From assembly GCF_947495285.1 (NCBI RefSeq), contig NZ_CANLXZ010000005.1:62001-126000 (forward strand): a DNA stretch of 64,000 bases, given 5' to 3'. The notes under the pieces are model-generated. The model worked only from the letters and a program-made list of their open reading frames with translations, ran no database searches and was not told the origin of the DNA. The position numbers were made by a program, and so were the translations under genes. The first letter of the stretch is position 1. Every line of letters starts with the position of its first letter. This document shows, piece after piece, positions 55,105 to 63,344 of the stretch. Source of the DNA: an uncultured Nonlabens sp. Lineage in GTDB: Bacteria; Bacteroidota; Bacteroidia; Flavobacteriales; Flavobacteriaceae.

Positions 55105-55184
55105 CCGCTAGATAGCAGTTCTACACTAACCCTTATAAGTGTTTAAAAATAAGGCCAGGTGAGACCTGTACAAAAAGAAATAAA
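55105..55184 (+). other. trpD-trpC spacer with two small hairpins
   Basis: ACACT (55123-55127) can pair with AGTGT (55138-55142), and CAGGT (55156-55160) with ACCTG (55164-55168). Neither is followed by a T-run, so they are not obvious terminators. They might stabilise or tune translation of the distal trp mRNA. Confidence 0.3.
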
Positions 55185-55988
55185 ATGGAAGACATTCTTA
55201 AGAAAATAACAAATCAAACCGCACAAGATTTAAATGCTAGAAAGCAGGCTACCTCTCTTACAGACCTAAGAAAGATGCCTCATTATTCTAGAGAGACACT
55301 ATCCTTAAACGATAGTTTAAAGAAAGGCAGCGGTATTATAGCTGAGCATAAAAGACAAAGCCCTAGTAAAGGCTCTTTTCAATGTCCTGCAAGTTTAACT
55401 GAAGTAGTAATAGGATATGAAAATGCTGGTGCAAGCGCTATAAGTTGTTTAACTGATTTACCTTTTTTTGGCGGTACGCTAGACGATTTACTAGAAGCAA
55501 GATCGCAAGTTAATATACCTATCCTGCGCAAGGATTTCATGATAGATCTATATCAAATCCATGAAGCGCGAGCTTATGGAGCAGACGCTATTCTACTTAT
55601 CGCAGCATGTTTAAATAACGAAGAATTAAAAACCATGTCTCTAGAGGCGATAAATCTAGGTCTTGAAATTCTTTTTGAAGTTCATGATTTAGAAGAACTC
55701 AATCGCATTAAAGAGATAACCACTTCTTTGAATTCGTCCAAATTTGTGATAGGAATTAATAACCGTGATTTAAAAAGATTTAAAACTGACATTCAAAACA
55801 GTAAAGATCTTTTACCACATTTTCCTGAAAATGTTCTTGCCATATCAGAGAGCGGTATCTCAAATCCTGAAATAGTAAAAGAACTTAAAACATTAGGATT
55901 TAAAGGTTTCCTAATAGGAGAAAACTTCATGAAAACCCACCTGCCAGGAGCAAGCTGCGATCAATTTATAAAAGCTATAAAATCATGA
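55185..55988 (+). CDS. trpC: Indole-3-glycerol phosphate synthase
   Basis: 267 residues, TIM barrel. GIIAEHKRQSPSKG carries the catalytic Lys, then LRKDFMIDLYQIHEARAYGADAILLI, and the late ISESGISNPE and FLIGENFM. It closes the indole ring. It overlaps trpF by four bases. Not fused to TrpF, unlike the enterobacterial enzyme. Confidence 0.96.
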   Translation: MEDILKKITNQTAQDLNARKQATSLTDLRKMPHYSRETLSLNDSLKKGSGIIAEHKRQSPSKGSFQCPASLTEVVIGYENAGASAISCLTDLPFFGGTLDDLLEARSQVNIPILRKDFMIDLYQIHEARAYGADAILLIAACLNNEELKTMSLEAINLGLEILFEVHDLEELNRIKEITTSLNSSKFVIGINNRDLKRFKTDIQNSKDLLPHFPENVLAISESGISNPEIVKELKTLGFKGFLIGENFMKTHLPGASCDQFIKAIKS

Positions 55989-56623
55989 TGGTTAAAGTGT
56001 GCGGTATGCGCGATATAGAAAACATTAACCAGTTACAACAACTGGATATTGATTTCATGGGGATTATACGTTACTCAAAGTCTAAACGGTTTGTAGACGA
56101 TTCTCAAAAAGAAAAAGTCGCCCAACAGACTATGAATAAAGGTACCGTAGGTGTTTATGTAAATGAATCATTTGAAAACATATTAAAAGATATCATTCCA
56201 TTGCAACTGGACATTATTCAATTACATGGTGATGAGGATTCCGCTTTCGCGAAAGCGTTACTAGAAATAGACATCAAGATATTTAAAGCATTTCAAATCA
56301 CCGAAGACTTTGATTTCAATAGTTTAAAAGAATGGGAACAACTTGCAGCACAATATACTGGCAAATTATTCTTTTTATTTGACACGGCTACTCCTAATTA
56401 TGGTGGCAGCGGCAAGAAATTTAACTGGTCTATTCTCGACTATTATAAAGGAGAAGTCCCTTTTTTATTAAGCGGTGGCATTTCAAAAGATGATGTCTCA
56501 ATAGTAAAGAAAATTAAACACAATATGTTTTTAGGTGTAGATCTCAATTCAAAATTTGAAATAGAGCCTGGCTTTAAAAACATAGAAGAAATAAAATTAT
56601 TCATAGAAAAATTAAGAAAATGA
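55985..56623 (+). CDS. trpF: Phosphoribosylanthranilate isomerase
   Basis: 212 residues. Opens [17 protein letters not shown] (VKICGxT equivalent with catalytic Cys); later [28 protein letters not shown] with the catalytic Asp, and [12 protein letters not shown] palindrome copy at 56242 encodes SAFAKAL just after the QLHGDED motif. Overlaps trpC and trpB by four bases each. Confidence 0.95.
   Translation: MMVKVCGMRDIENINQLQQLDIDFMGIIRYSKSKRFVDDSQKEKVAQQTMNKGTVGVYVNESFENILKDIIPLQLDIIQLHGDEDSAFAKALLEIDIKIFKAFQITEDFDFNSLKEWEQLAAQYTGKLFFLFDTATPNYGGSGKKFNWSILDYYKGEVPFLLSGGISKDDVSIVKKIKHNMFLGVDLNSKFEIEPGFKNIEEIKLFIEKLRK
56242..56257. repeat. 16-bp palindrome, copy 12
   Basis: Perfect copy inside trpF, read as AFAKA. 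Confidence 0.97.
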
Positions 56624-57789
56624 GCTATCAAGTAAATGAACAAGGGTTTTATGGAGAATTCGGTGGTGCATTCATTCCAGAACTGCTCTATCCTAATATT
56701 GAAGAACTGCAAGAGAATTATCTAGCAATAGAAAAATCACCAGAATTTCAAGAAGAGTTTCATCAATTGCTTAAAGATTATGTAGGTCGCCCTACTCCAC
56801 TGTTTTTAGCTAAGCGACTTTCTGAAAAATATGGAGCTCAAATCTGGTTAAAAAGAGAAGATCTTTGTCATACGGGCGCTCATAAAGTAAATAACACGAT
56901 CGGTCAGATTTTACTTGCCGAGAAACTAGGTAAAAAAAGAATCATTGCAGAGACCGGAGCAGGACAACATGGTGTAGCTACAGCAACCGTTTGTGCTTTA
57001 AAAGGCCTAGAATGCATCGTTTATATGGGCGAGAAAGATATAGAACGTCAAGCGCCTAATGTCGCCCGCATGAAAATGTTAGGAGCAACGGTTAGACCAG
57101 CAACTAGCGGCTCTAAAACTTTAAAAGACGCTACTAATGAGGCAATGCGCGACTGGATCAATAACCCAGAAGACACGCATTACATTATAGGCTCTGTAGT
57201 TGGACCACATCCTTATCCAGATATGGTGGCGAGATATCAATCTGTGATTTCTGAAGAGATCAAGAAGCAAATGGATGGTTTACCAGATTATGTCATTGCT
57301 TGTGTAGGTGGCGGTTCTAATGCTATGGGAGCTTTTTATCACTTTTTAGATGATAAAGAAGTGAAGTTAATAGGTGTAGAAGCAGCTGGTTTAGGTGTAG
57401 ATACTGATAAGACCGCGGCTACCTTAACATTAGGAACTCCTGGTGTATTGCACGCGAGTCGTTCTATAATGATGCAGGATAAAGATGGACAGGTTATCGA
57501 GCCACATAGTATAAGTGCAGGACTAGACTATCCTGGAATAGGACCAGCACACGCCTGGTTAAAAGTGTCTGACCGCGCACAATACATGGCAGTAACTGAT
57601 GCCGCTGCACTAGAAGCAGCTGTAGAGGTAAGTAGACTAGAAGGAATCATTCCAGCACTAGAAACTGCTCATGCTTTTTCTGTCTTAAAAGACTTAGACT
57701 TAAAACCTACTGATCGTGTCGTGATTAATCTTTCAGGCCGTGGAGATAAGGATATGAACACTTATATGAAAGAGTTAAACCTACTGTAG
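56620..57789 (+). CDS. trpB: Tryptophan synthase beta chain
   Basis: 389 residues. The PLP lysine is in [14 protein letters not shown] (about residue 90), the phosphate loop in [15 protein letters not shown], and [14 protein letters not shown] at the N terminus. It condenses indole and serine. It normally pairs with TrpA in an alpha2-beta2 complex, but here a 48-bp repeat array of about 400 bases separates it from trpA. Confidence 0.96.
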   Translation: MSYQVNEQGFYGEFGGAFIPELLYPNIEELQENYLAIEKSPEFQEEFHQLLKDYVGRPTPLFLAKRLSEKYGAQIWLKREDLCHTGAHKVNNTIGQILLAEKLGKKRIIAETGAGQHGVATATVCALKGLECIVYMGEKDIERQAPNVARMKMLGATVRPATSGSKTLKDATNEAMRDWINNPEDTHYIIGSVVGPHPYPDMVARYQSVISEEIKKQMDGLPDYVIACVGGGSNAMGAFYHFLDDKEVKLIGVEAAGLGVDTDKTAATLTLGTPGVLHASRSIMMQDKDGQVIEPHSISAGLDYPGIGPAHAWLKVSDRAQYMAVTDAAALEAAVEVSRLEGIIPALETAHAFSVLKDLDLKPTDRVVINLSGRGDKDMNTYMKELNLL

Positions 57790-57816
57790 AAAACAAAATC
57801 ACACTTACTATGCTGT

Positions 57817-58217
57817 GCGCATGCGATGCGCTGAAAACGTAAAGATGAATACATACCCAACTAAGCGCATGCGATGCGCTGAAAACGGAAAAGTGAATAC
57901 ATACCCAACTAAGCGCATGCGATGCGCTGAAAACGGAAAAGTGAATGCATAACCAACTAAGCGCATGCGATGAAAACGTAAAGATGAATGCATCCCAAAC
58001 TAAGCGCATGCGATGCGATGAAAACGTAAAGATGAATGCATCCCAAACTAAGCGCATGCGATGCGCTGAAAACGGAAAAGTGAATGCATACCAAACTAAG
58101 CGCATGCGATGCGCTGAAAACGGAAAAGTGAATGCATCCCAAACTAAGCGCATGCGATGCGCTGAAAACCGAAAAGTGAATGCATAACCAACTAAGCGCA
58201 TGCGATGCGCTGAAAAC
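57817..58217 (+). repeat. 48-bp tandem repeat array between trpB and trpA, eight units plus a partial
   Basis: Units start at 57817, 57865, 57913, 57961, 58004, 58052, 58100, 58148 and 58196. All are 48 bp except the fourth, 43 bp (five bases missing after GCGCATGCGAT), and the last, 22 bp. Each unit opens with the inverted repeat GCGCAT-GCG-ATGCGC, then TGAAAACG and an AT-rich tail ending CATCCCAAACTAA or close variants. The array ends eight bases before the trpA ATG. It lies inside the operon, and since 48 is divisible by three it is open in some frames on both strands, without looking like protein. No spacers, so it is not CRISPR. Confidence 0.95.
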
Positions 58218-58225
58218 TGATAAAA

Positions 58226-58990
58226 ATGAAAAATAAACTCACAGAATTACTTAAAAATAAGCCTCAGAACTTGTTGAATATATTCTATACAGCTGGATAT
58301 CCTCAACTAGAGGACACCACTACTCTACTTACAGCACTTGAAAAAGCAAAGGTTGATCTAGTAGAAATAGGAATCCCTTTCAGCGATCCACTAGCAGATG
58401 GTCCTACCATTCAAGAAAGCAGCAAAATTGCGCTTGAAAATGGAATGTCTATTGAAAAACTATTTTCTCAATTAGAAACTCATACTCCTCAAGTTCCCGT
58501 TTTATTGATGGGATATCTCAATCCTGTGATGCAATATGGACTTGAGGCATTTTGTAAAAAATGTCAAGAAGTAGGAGTTGACGGATTAATAGTTCCAGAC
58601 TTACCCATGTATATTTATCAAACTGAATTTAAAGAAGTCTTTGAGAAATATAACATCAGTAACATATTCTTAGTAACACCACAGACTTCAGAAAAACGTA
58701 TAAGAGAAATCGACGATAATTCTAACGGTTTTATATATGCAGTTAGTTCGGCTAGTACCACAGGATCAAAAGCAGATTTCTCTGCAGCAGCAGATTACTT
58801 AGGTAAACTTAAAGATATGAAATTAAAAACACCTATTCTAACTGGATTTAACATTAAGAACCAACAGAATTTTCAAGACGCGTGTAACTATGTAAATGGA
58901 GCAATTATAGGTAGCGAATTCATAAGGCAAATTACTGATGCACAAGACCTATCTAAGGCCGCTACAAATTTTGTGACATCGATTAAATAA
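58226..58990 (+). CDS. trpA: Tryptophan synthase alpha chain
   Basis: 254 residues. VEIGIPFSDPLADGPTIQ carries the catalytic Glu; VLLMGYLNPVMQYG, GLIVPDLPM with the catalytic Asp and IYAVSSASTTGSK follow. It cleaves indole-3-glycerol phosphate to indole. It starts eight bases after the repeat array, so translational coupling to trpB is lost. The his leader begins about 100 bases after its stop. Confidence 0.96.
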   Translation: MKNKLTELLKNKPQNLLNIFYTAGYPQLEDTTTLLTALEKAKVDLVEIGIPFSDPLADGPTIQESSKIALENGMSIEKLFSQLETHTPQVPVLLMGYLNPVMQYGLEAFCKKCQEVGVDGLIVPDLPMYIYQTEFKEVFEKYNISNIFLVTPQTSEKRIREIDDNSNGFIYAVSSASTTGSKADFSAAADYLGKLKDMKLKTPILTGFNIKNQQNFQDACNYVNGAIIGSEFIRQITDAQDLSKAATNFVTSIK

Positions 58991-59089
58991 GTATATCGTT
59001 AAAGCATAAACAAAACAGATAAAGTTTTAAATTAAAGTTAAATCCTATTAATAAAGTAGGATACACTTTAAATATCCAACTTTGAGACT

Positions 59090-59097
59090 TACCTTTG
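59090..59097 (+). promoter_or_regulatory. -7 promoter box of the his leader and operon
   Basis: TACCTTTG matches TAnnTTTG exactly and ends seven bases before the leader ATG. The -33 region has only a weak candidate. Upstream, between the trpA stop and this box, a small TCCTA/TAGGA inverted repeat occurs at 59043-59063. Confidence 0.65.
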
Positions 59098-59104
59098 TGG
59101 CTTA

Positions 59105-59161
59105 ATGAAAACACAGAACGTACATCATCATCATTTTTTCACTTCCCGTCAGGCGAGATAA
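59105..59161 (+). CDS. hisL: his operon leader peptide
   Basis: An 18-codon ORF, MKTQNVHHHHFFTSRQAR, with four consecutive His codons (59123-59134). CAGGCG (59150-59155), just before the stop, repeats the 3' arm of the downstream terminator and can pair with its 5' arm CGTCTG (59201-59206). A ribosome stalled at the His codons would leave CAGGCG exposed and prevent termination; one at the stop would cover it. Classical attenuator layout; regulation inferred. Confidence 0.85.
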   Translation: MKTQNVHHHHFFTSRQAR

Positions 59162-59193
59162 AATTGTATGGATGTAACTCAAACATATTTTAT

Positions 59194-59223
59194 AAAAAAC
59201 CGTCTGTTTCAGGCGGTTTTTTT
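59194..59223 (+). terminator. his operon attenuator terminator
   Basis: AAAAAACCGTCTG (59194-59206) and CAGGCGGTTTTTT (59210-59222) form a 13-pair stem with one G-T pair and a three-base loop, followed by T. It lies 32 bases after the leader stop and about 65 bases before hisG. Confidence 0.92.
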
Positions 59224-59287
59224 GTTTTAAAAAAGTTTGAAATAAAAAACAGTTTGTAAGCAGCTTAAACAACATTCTCAAAATAGA

Positions 59288-60154
59288 ATGGCAACAAAAA
59301 TTATGATCAGAATAGCAGTACAAAAATCAGGAAGACTATCAGATAAATCTTTGCAACTATTACAAGATTGCGGTATTAAATTTGACAAAGGTGGACGTAA
59401 ATTATCTACTCAAGCAAAAAACTTCCCTATGGAAATTCTTTTTCTTAGAGACGATGATATTCCACAATACGTAGCAAATGGAGTTGCAGATCTTGGTATT
59501 CTAGGACTTAATGAAGTAGAAGAAAAAGATCAAGAAGTAGACGTGATTAAACAACTAGGTTTTGCAGGCTGTCGTTTAAGTCTCGCTGTTCAAAAAGATG
59601 TAGATTACCCAGGTCTAGAATGGTTTAACGGTAAAAAGGTAGCTAGTAGTTACACCACCATCGTTAAAAAATTCTTTACAGAAAAAGGCATTAATGCAAC
59701 CACCGAAGAAATAGGAGGATCTGTAGAGATTGCACCAGGAATAGGACTTGCGGAAGGTATTTGCGATATCGTTTCTACAGGATCTACTCTTATAATGAAT
59801 GGTCTTAAAGAAGTAGAAACAGTAATGTATAGTGAAGCTGTTTTAATTTCTAACCCAACTCTAAGCCATGATAAACAAGAGTTATTAAATAAGCTTACCT
59901 TTAGAATAGATGCTGTGCAAAATGCACAAAAAAGTAAATACATATTATTAAATGCACCTAATGATAAGATAGAAGAAATATCTGCCTTATTACCTGGTAT
60001 GAAAAGCCCAACAGTTTTACCGCTAGCAGAAAAAGGATGGTCCAGTTTACACTCTGTGATTGAAGAAAATGATTTCTGGAATGTTATTGACCAATTAAAA
60101 GATGCTGGTGCACAAAGTATTTTAGTAAGTCCTATTGAAAAATTAATAGCATAA
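59288..60154 (+). CDS. hisG: ATP phosphoribosyltransferase, long form
   Basis: 288 residues. The core is IAVQKSGRLSDKSLQLLQDCGI, DDIPQYVANGVADLGILG and EGICDIVSTGSTL with the PRPP loop. The C-terminal ~75 residues are the ACT-like regulatory domain of the long form, which binds histidine for feedback control, so no HisZ is needed. It is the first enzyme of the pathway. The start is either 59288 or the ATG at 59303 (MIRIAVQ), which fits homologues slightly better. It abuts hisD by one base. Confidence 0.94.
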   Translation: MATKIMIRIAVQKSGRLSDKSLQLLQDCGIKFDKGGRKLSTQAKNFPMEILFLRDDDIPQYVANGVADLGILGLNEVEEKDQEVDVIKQLGFAGCRLSLAVQKDVDYPGLEWFNGKKVASSYTTIVKKFFTEKGINATTEEIGGSVEIAPGIGLAEGICDIVSTGSTLIMNGLKEVETVMYSEAVLISNPTLSHDKQELLNKLTFRIDAVQNAQKSKYILLNAPNDKIEEISALLPGMKSPTVLPLAEKGWSSLHSVIEENDFWNVIDQLKDAGAQSILVSPIEKLIA

Positions 60155-61860
60155 TGAAAATTATTTCTAATCCAGACTATTCTCAACAACAAAACTTATT
60201 AGAACGCCCGCAACAAGAACGTGATAATGTAGAGACTGCTGTAAAAGATATCATACAGCTGGTTAGAGAAAATGGTGACCAGGCATTATTTGCATTTGCA
60301 GAAAAGTTTGATAAAGCACAATTAAATTCTCTAAGGGTTACAGAAAAAGAAATTGAACAATCTGCAACACTAGTTTCCCCAGAATTAAAAGCCGCGATTC
60401 AGACTGCATATAAAAATATTTATACATTTCACGAGGCTTGTTATACTGTAGACTATCCTGTAATAGAAACCATGCCTGGCATGACCTGTTGGAGAAAATC
60501 CTTGCCTATTCAAAAAGTAGGTCTGTATATTCCTGGTGGCTCTGCTCCTCTTTTTTCGACAGTATTAATGCTCGCCATTCCTACCAGGATTGCAGGTAAT
60601 AAAAAAGTGATTCTTTGTAGCCCTACAGATGCAAACGGAGATATAAATCCAGCCGTATTATATACTGCTAGCCTTTGTGGAGTTACAGAAATCTATAAAG
60701 CCGGCGGCGCACAAGCCATTGCTGCTATGACGTATGGAACAGAAAGTATTCCTGCAGTTGACAAAATATTTGGACCTGGAAATGCTTTTGTAACACGTGC
60801 CAAAGAACTAGCACAACAACAAGGTGTTGCCATTGATATGCCTGCTGGACCGTCAGAGGTTTTGGTAATTGCAGATGAGGCTGCAAACCCAGCATTTGTA
60901 GCAGCAGATTTACTCGCCCAGGCAGAACATGGTCCAGATTCTCAAGTTATCCTATTAACTGATTCTATTACTCTAGCCCAGGCTGTAAATGAACAATTAA
61001 CTATTCAATTAAGTACGCTTTCGCGAAAGCAAACAGCAGAAAAAGCTATAGAAAACAGTAAAACTATCGTTCTAGAAAGCATAGAAGAATGTATCAAATG
61101 GTCAGACGCTTATGCACCAGAACACTTAATCATAAATACAGAAAATGCTGATGATGTAGCCCAGCTAATTCAAGTTGCTGGATCTATTTTTATAGGTTCT
61201 TACACTTGCGAGAGTTTAGGTGATTATGCTAGTGGTACTAACCACACATTACCTACCTATGGCTATGCGCGTAATTATAGCGGCGTGTCAGTAGATAGTT
61301 TTGTAAATAAAGTAACCTATCAAAAAGCAACGCCACAAGGGTTGAAAAATCTAGGGCCGGCCGTTGAAATAATGGCTACTGCCGAAGGTCTCGATGCGCA
61401 CAAAAATGCGGTGAGTGTGCGATTGAGAAGTATAAAAGCCAACCCTAAATCCCTTCCAGAGGAAGGGACTTTTAAAGGACGCGAAAAGTATTCTTACGAG
61501 ACAGCTCGCAAATCAATTTATAGTACATTGAAAGAAAGAGCCTCTTACATGCGCAAAAACCCTACTCAAACAGAGGATATTATTTGGCAAGAATTGAGGA
61601 ATAAAAAATTAGGATTCAAATTCAGAAGACAACATATTATCGATAAATATATTGTTGATTTTGCCAATGTTGAAAATAAATTGATTGTAGAGATTGATGG
61701 AGACATACATTTAAATCAAAAAGAAGAAGACAGAGTTAGACAAGATTATTTAGAATCACAAGGTTTTAAAGTGATAAGATTTACAAATGATGAAGTTCTA
61801 AAAAATTTAGATACGGTAATTAAAACAATAAAAAATACGAGCACAGCGAGACCCAATTAG
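60154..61860 (+). CDS. hisD: Histidinol dehydrogenase fused to a DUF559 endonuclease-like domain
   Basis: 568 residues. Residues 1-428 are a complete HisD, with the expected motifs GLYIPGGSAPLFSTVLM, KIFGPGNAFVTRAKE, AEHGPDSQ (metal/catalytic region) and ESLGDYASGTNHTLPTYG; HisD alone is about 430 long. A 140-residue extension follows in frame, beginning at about 61438. It contains QTEDIIWQELRNKKLGFKFR, YIVDF and IVEIDGDIH, and LESQGFKVIRFTNDEV: a DUF559/Vsr-like PD-(D/E)xK core with intact acidic residues. A hairpin lies in the linker. A palindrome copy at 61016 encodes TLSRKQ. The fusion probably arose by insertion. Confidence 0.92.
   Translation: MKIISNPDYSQQQNLLERPQQERDNVETAVKDIIQLVRENGDQALFAFAEKFDKAQLNSLRVTEKEIEQSATLVSPELKAAIQTAYKNIYTFHEACYTVDYPVIETMPGMTCWRKSLPIQKVGLYIPGGSAPLFSTVLMLAIPTRIAGNKKVILCSPTDANGDINPAVLYTASLCGVTEIYKAGGAQAIAAMTYGTESIPAVDKIFGPGNAFVTRAKELAQQQGVAIDMPAGPSEVLVIADEAANPAFVAADLLAQAEHGPDSQVILLTDSITLAQAVNEQLTIQLSTLSRKQTAEKAIENSKTIVLESIEECIKWSDAYAPEHLIINTENADDVAQLIQVAGSIFIGSYTCESLGDYASGTNHTLPTYGYARNYSGVSVDSFVNKVTYQKATPQGLKNLGPAVEIMATAEGLDAHKNAVSVRLRSIKANPKSLPEEGTFKGREKYSYETARKSIYSTLKERASYMRKNPTQTEDIIWQELRNKKLGFKFRRQHIIDKYIVDFANVENKLIVEIDGDIHLNQKEEDRVRQDYLESQGFKVIRFTNDEVLKNLDTVIKTIKNTSTARPN
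61016..61031. repeat. 16-bp palindrome, copy 13 (one mismatch)
   Basis: CGCTTTCGCGAAAGCA inside hisD, read as LSRKQ; the outer pair is broken but the 14-bp core is intact. Confidence 0.93.
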
Positions 61861-61890
61861 TTTCCCCTTTGGGGAAATGTCCGCAGGACA
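61438..61890 (+). mobile_element. DUF559 module bounded by hairpins at the 3' end of hisD
   Basis: The extension of hisD starts with the hairpin TCCCTTCC-AGA-GGAAGGGA (61450-61468) and, after the stop, ends with TTTCCCC-TTT-GGGGAAA (61861-61877) and TGTCC-GCA-GGACA (61878-61890). AGCCAACCC at the left and the inverse GGGGCT after the right hairpins may be the remains of inverted ends. DUF559 genes in flavobacteria are known to me to occur near such G/C-rich repeats. The extent and mobility are inferred. Confidence 0.4.
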
Positions 61891-61914
61891 ATGGGGCTTA
61901 TAAGTCATAAAAAA

Positions 61915-63069
61915 ATGGAATTTAACTTAGAAAACATAGTCCGTAAGAACATCTGGAATTTAAAGCCTTATTCTAGCGCGCGCAGCGAATTTGATTTGTA
62001 CGGCAGCGATAAAAACGAGCTGACTTTACTAGACGCAAATGAAAATCCTAAGGGAGATTTAAACCGCTATCCAGATCCATTGCAGTCTTCTATAAAAGAA
62101 GAACTCGCACAACAAAAAGGTATTGCTACAGATCAAATATTTGTAGGTAATGGAAGTGATGAGGCTATTGATTTGTTGTATCGCATTTTCTGTGAACCAG
62201 GAAAAGATACCGTGATTACTTGTCCTCCTACTTATGGAATGTATGAAGTTAGCGCAGCGATTAATGATGTTAGTGTTTTAAAAGTGTCGCTTAAAAATGA
62301 CTTTTCGTTAGATGTGGAAGCGATTGCGCAACAAGTGCGCAATGACGGTTCAATTAAGATATTATGGATATGTTCTCCTAATAACCCTACTGGAAATGTA
62401 TTACTTAAAGCCGATTTAAAACACGACTGGCAAGCGCAAAATTACACTCGTGGCGGTATGATGGACATGCCATTTGCTCCAGAGTTTGAAGCAGAGATGC
62501 TAGAAAACCAAAGACAATTAGATAGATTGTTCGGTAGTTTTAATGGAATTATCGTTGTAGATGAGGCTTATCAAGATTTTACAGAGAACATCAGTTTTAT
62601 TAATAGGCTGGAAGATTATCCTAATCTAGTGGTGTTACAAACCATGTCTAAGGCTCATGGTCTTGCTGGTGCTCGTGTGGGATTTGCTTTTGCATCTCCA
62701 GAAATCATTGAATTATTCAATAGAACAAAGCCTCCGTACAACGTAAATGAATTGTCTCAAAAAGCAGTTCTAGAGGCTTTACAAAACAAAGAAAAAACGA
62801 AAAACGAAATACAAGAAATTATCAATAACAGAGAATTTCTTGTGGAACATTTAAACAGTTTTGACTTTATAAAAGAAGTATATCCTAGTGAAGCAAATTT
62901 TATACTTGCCAAAGTAGAAAACGCAACACAAGTTTATAATTACCTACGTGATAAAGGAATTATCATACGTAATCGCAGAAGTCAGATTGAAGACACGTTG
63001 CGTTTTACCGTTGGGACGATGATGGAATGTAAAGCGGTGATTACTGCCTTGCGAGAAATTCCTGTGTAG
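61915..63069 (+). CDS. hisC: Histidinol-phosphate aminotransferase
   Basis: 384 residues from the ATG at 61915 (MEFNLENIVRKNIWNLKPYSSAR); an earlier in-frame ATG at 61891 lies at the edge of the hairpin region and is unlikely. PLP motifs: LDANENPKGDLNRYPDPL, NGSDEAIDLLYRIF, CSPNNPTGN, VVDEAYQDF, and the catalytic Lys in QTMSKAHGLAGARVGFAF. Between SPNNPTG and VDEAY there are 54 residues against about 22 in E. coli HisC, an insertion of about 32. Fold type I enzyme. Confidence 0.93.
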   Translation: MEFNLENIVRKNIWNLKPYSSARSEFDLYGSDKNELTLLDANENPKGDLNRYPDPLQSSIKEELAQQKGIATDQIFVGNGSDEAIDLLYRIFCEPGKDTVITCPPTYGMYEVSAAINDVSVLKVSLKNDFSLDVEAIAQQVRNDGSIKILWICSPNNPTGNVLLKADLKHDWQAQNYTRGGMMDMPFAPEFEAEMLENQRQLDRLFGSFNGIIVVDEAYQDFTENISFINRLEDYPNLVVLQTMSKAHGLAGARVGFAFASPEIIELFNRTKPPYNVNELSQKAVLEALQNKEKTKNEIQEIINNREFLVEHLNSFDFIKEVYPSEANFILAKVENATQVYNYLRDKGIIIRNRRSQIEDTLRFTVGTMMECKAVITALREIPV

Positions 63070-63140
63070 GCAGGAATCTAGATGGTTCAAAAGACGTTGT
63101 TAAAAATTTAAAACGTTTTCAAAAATATAAATGAGTTATT

Positions 63141-63338
63141 ATGAAATATTGGGCAGATTACGTATTCATTGCATTAGGAGCTATATGCAGTATATTCTCA
63201 TTTTACTGGCTGTTTAGGTCAGATAACTCCGGATCTAATATAGCAGGAATCATTGTAGGTATAGCTTTAGTTAAAATTACCCTAGAAAAGCTGAAATTGC
63301 GCAAAGAAAAAGAGTTAAATCAAGATAGAGATAAATAG
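63141..63338 (+). CDS. Small two-helix membrane protein between hisC and hisB
   Basis: 65 residues. Two hydrophobic segments (about 5-24, YVFIALGAICSIFSFYWLF, and 33-47, NIAGIIVGIALVKI) end in a charged tail (LRKEKELNQDRDK). It lies 71 bases after hisC and 114 before hisB. No family recognised and no reason in the pathway for its presence; it may be an accessory insertion or a real small gene. Confidence 0.55.
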   Translation: MKYWADYVFIALGAICSIFSFYWLFRSDNSGSNIAGIIVGIALVKITLEKLKLRKEKELNQDRDK

Positions 63339-63344
63339 ATAGCA

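Noticed and set aside
57725-58201. Long open frames on both strands across the 48-bp repeats
   Set aside because: They result from a repeat length divisible by three; the translations are simple periodic repeats, run into trpB on the minus strand, and lack start signals.
57817-58217. Possible CRISPR array
   Set aside because: Units are directly contiguous 48-bp tandem repeats with no unique spacers, and no cas genes are near.
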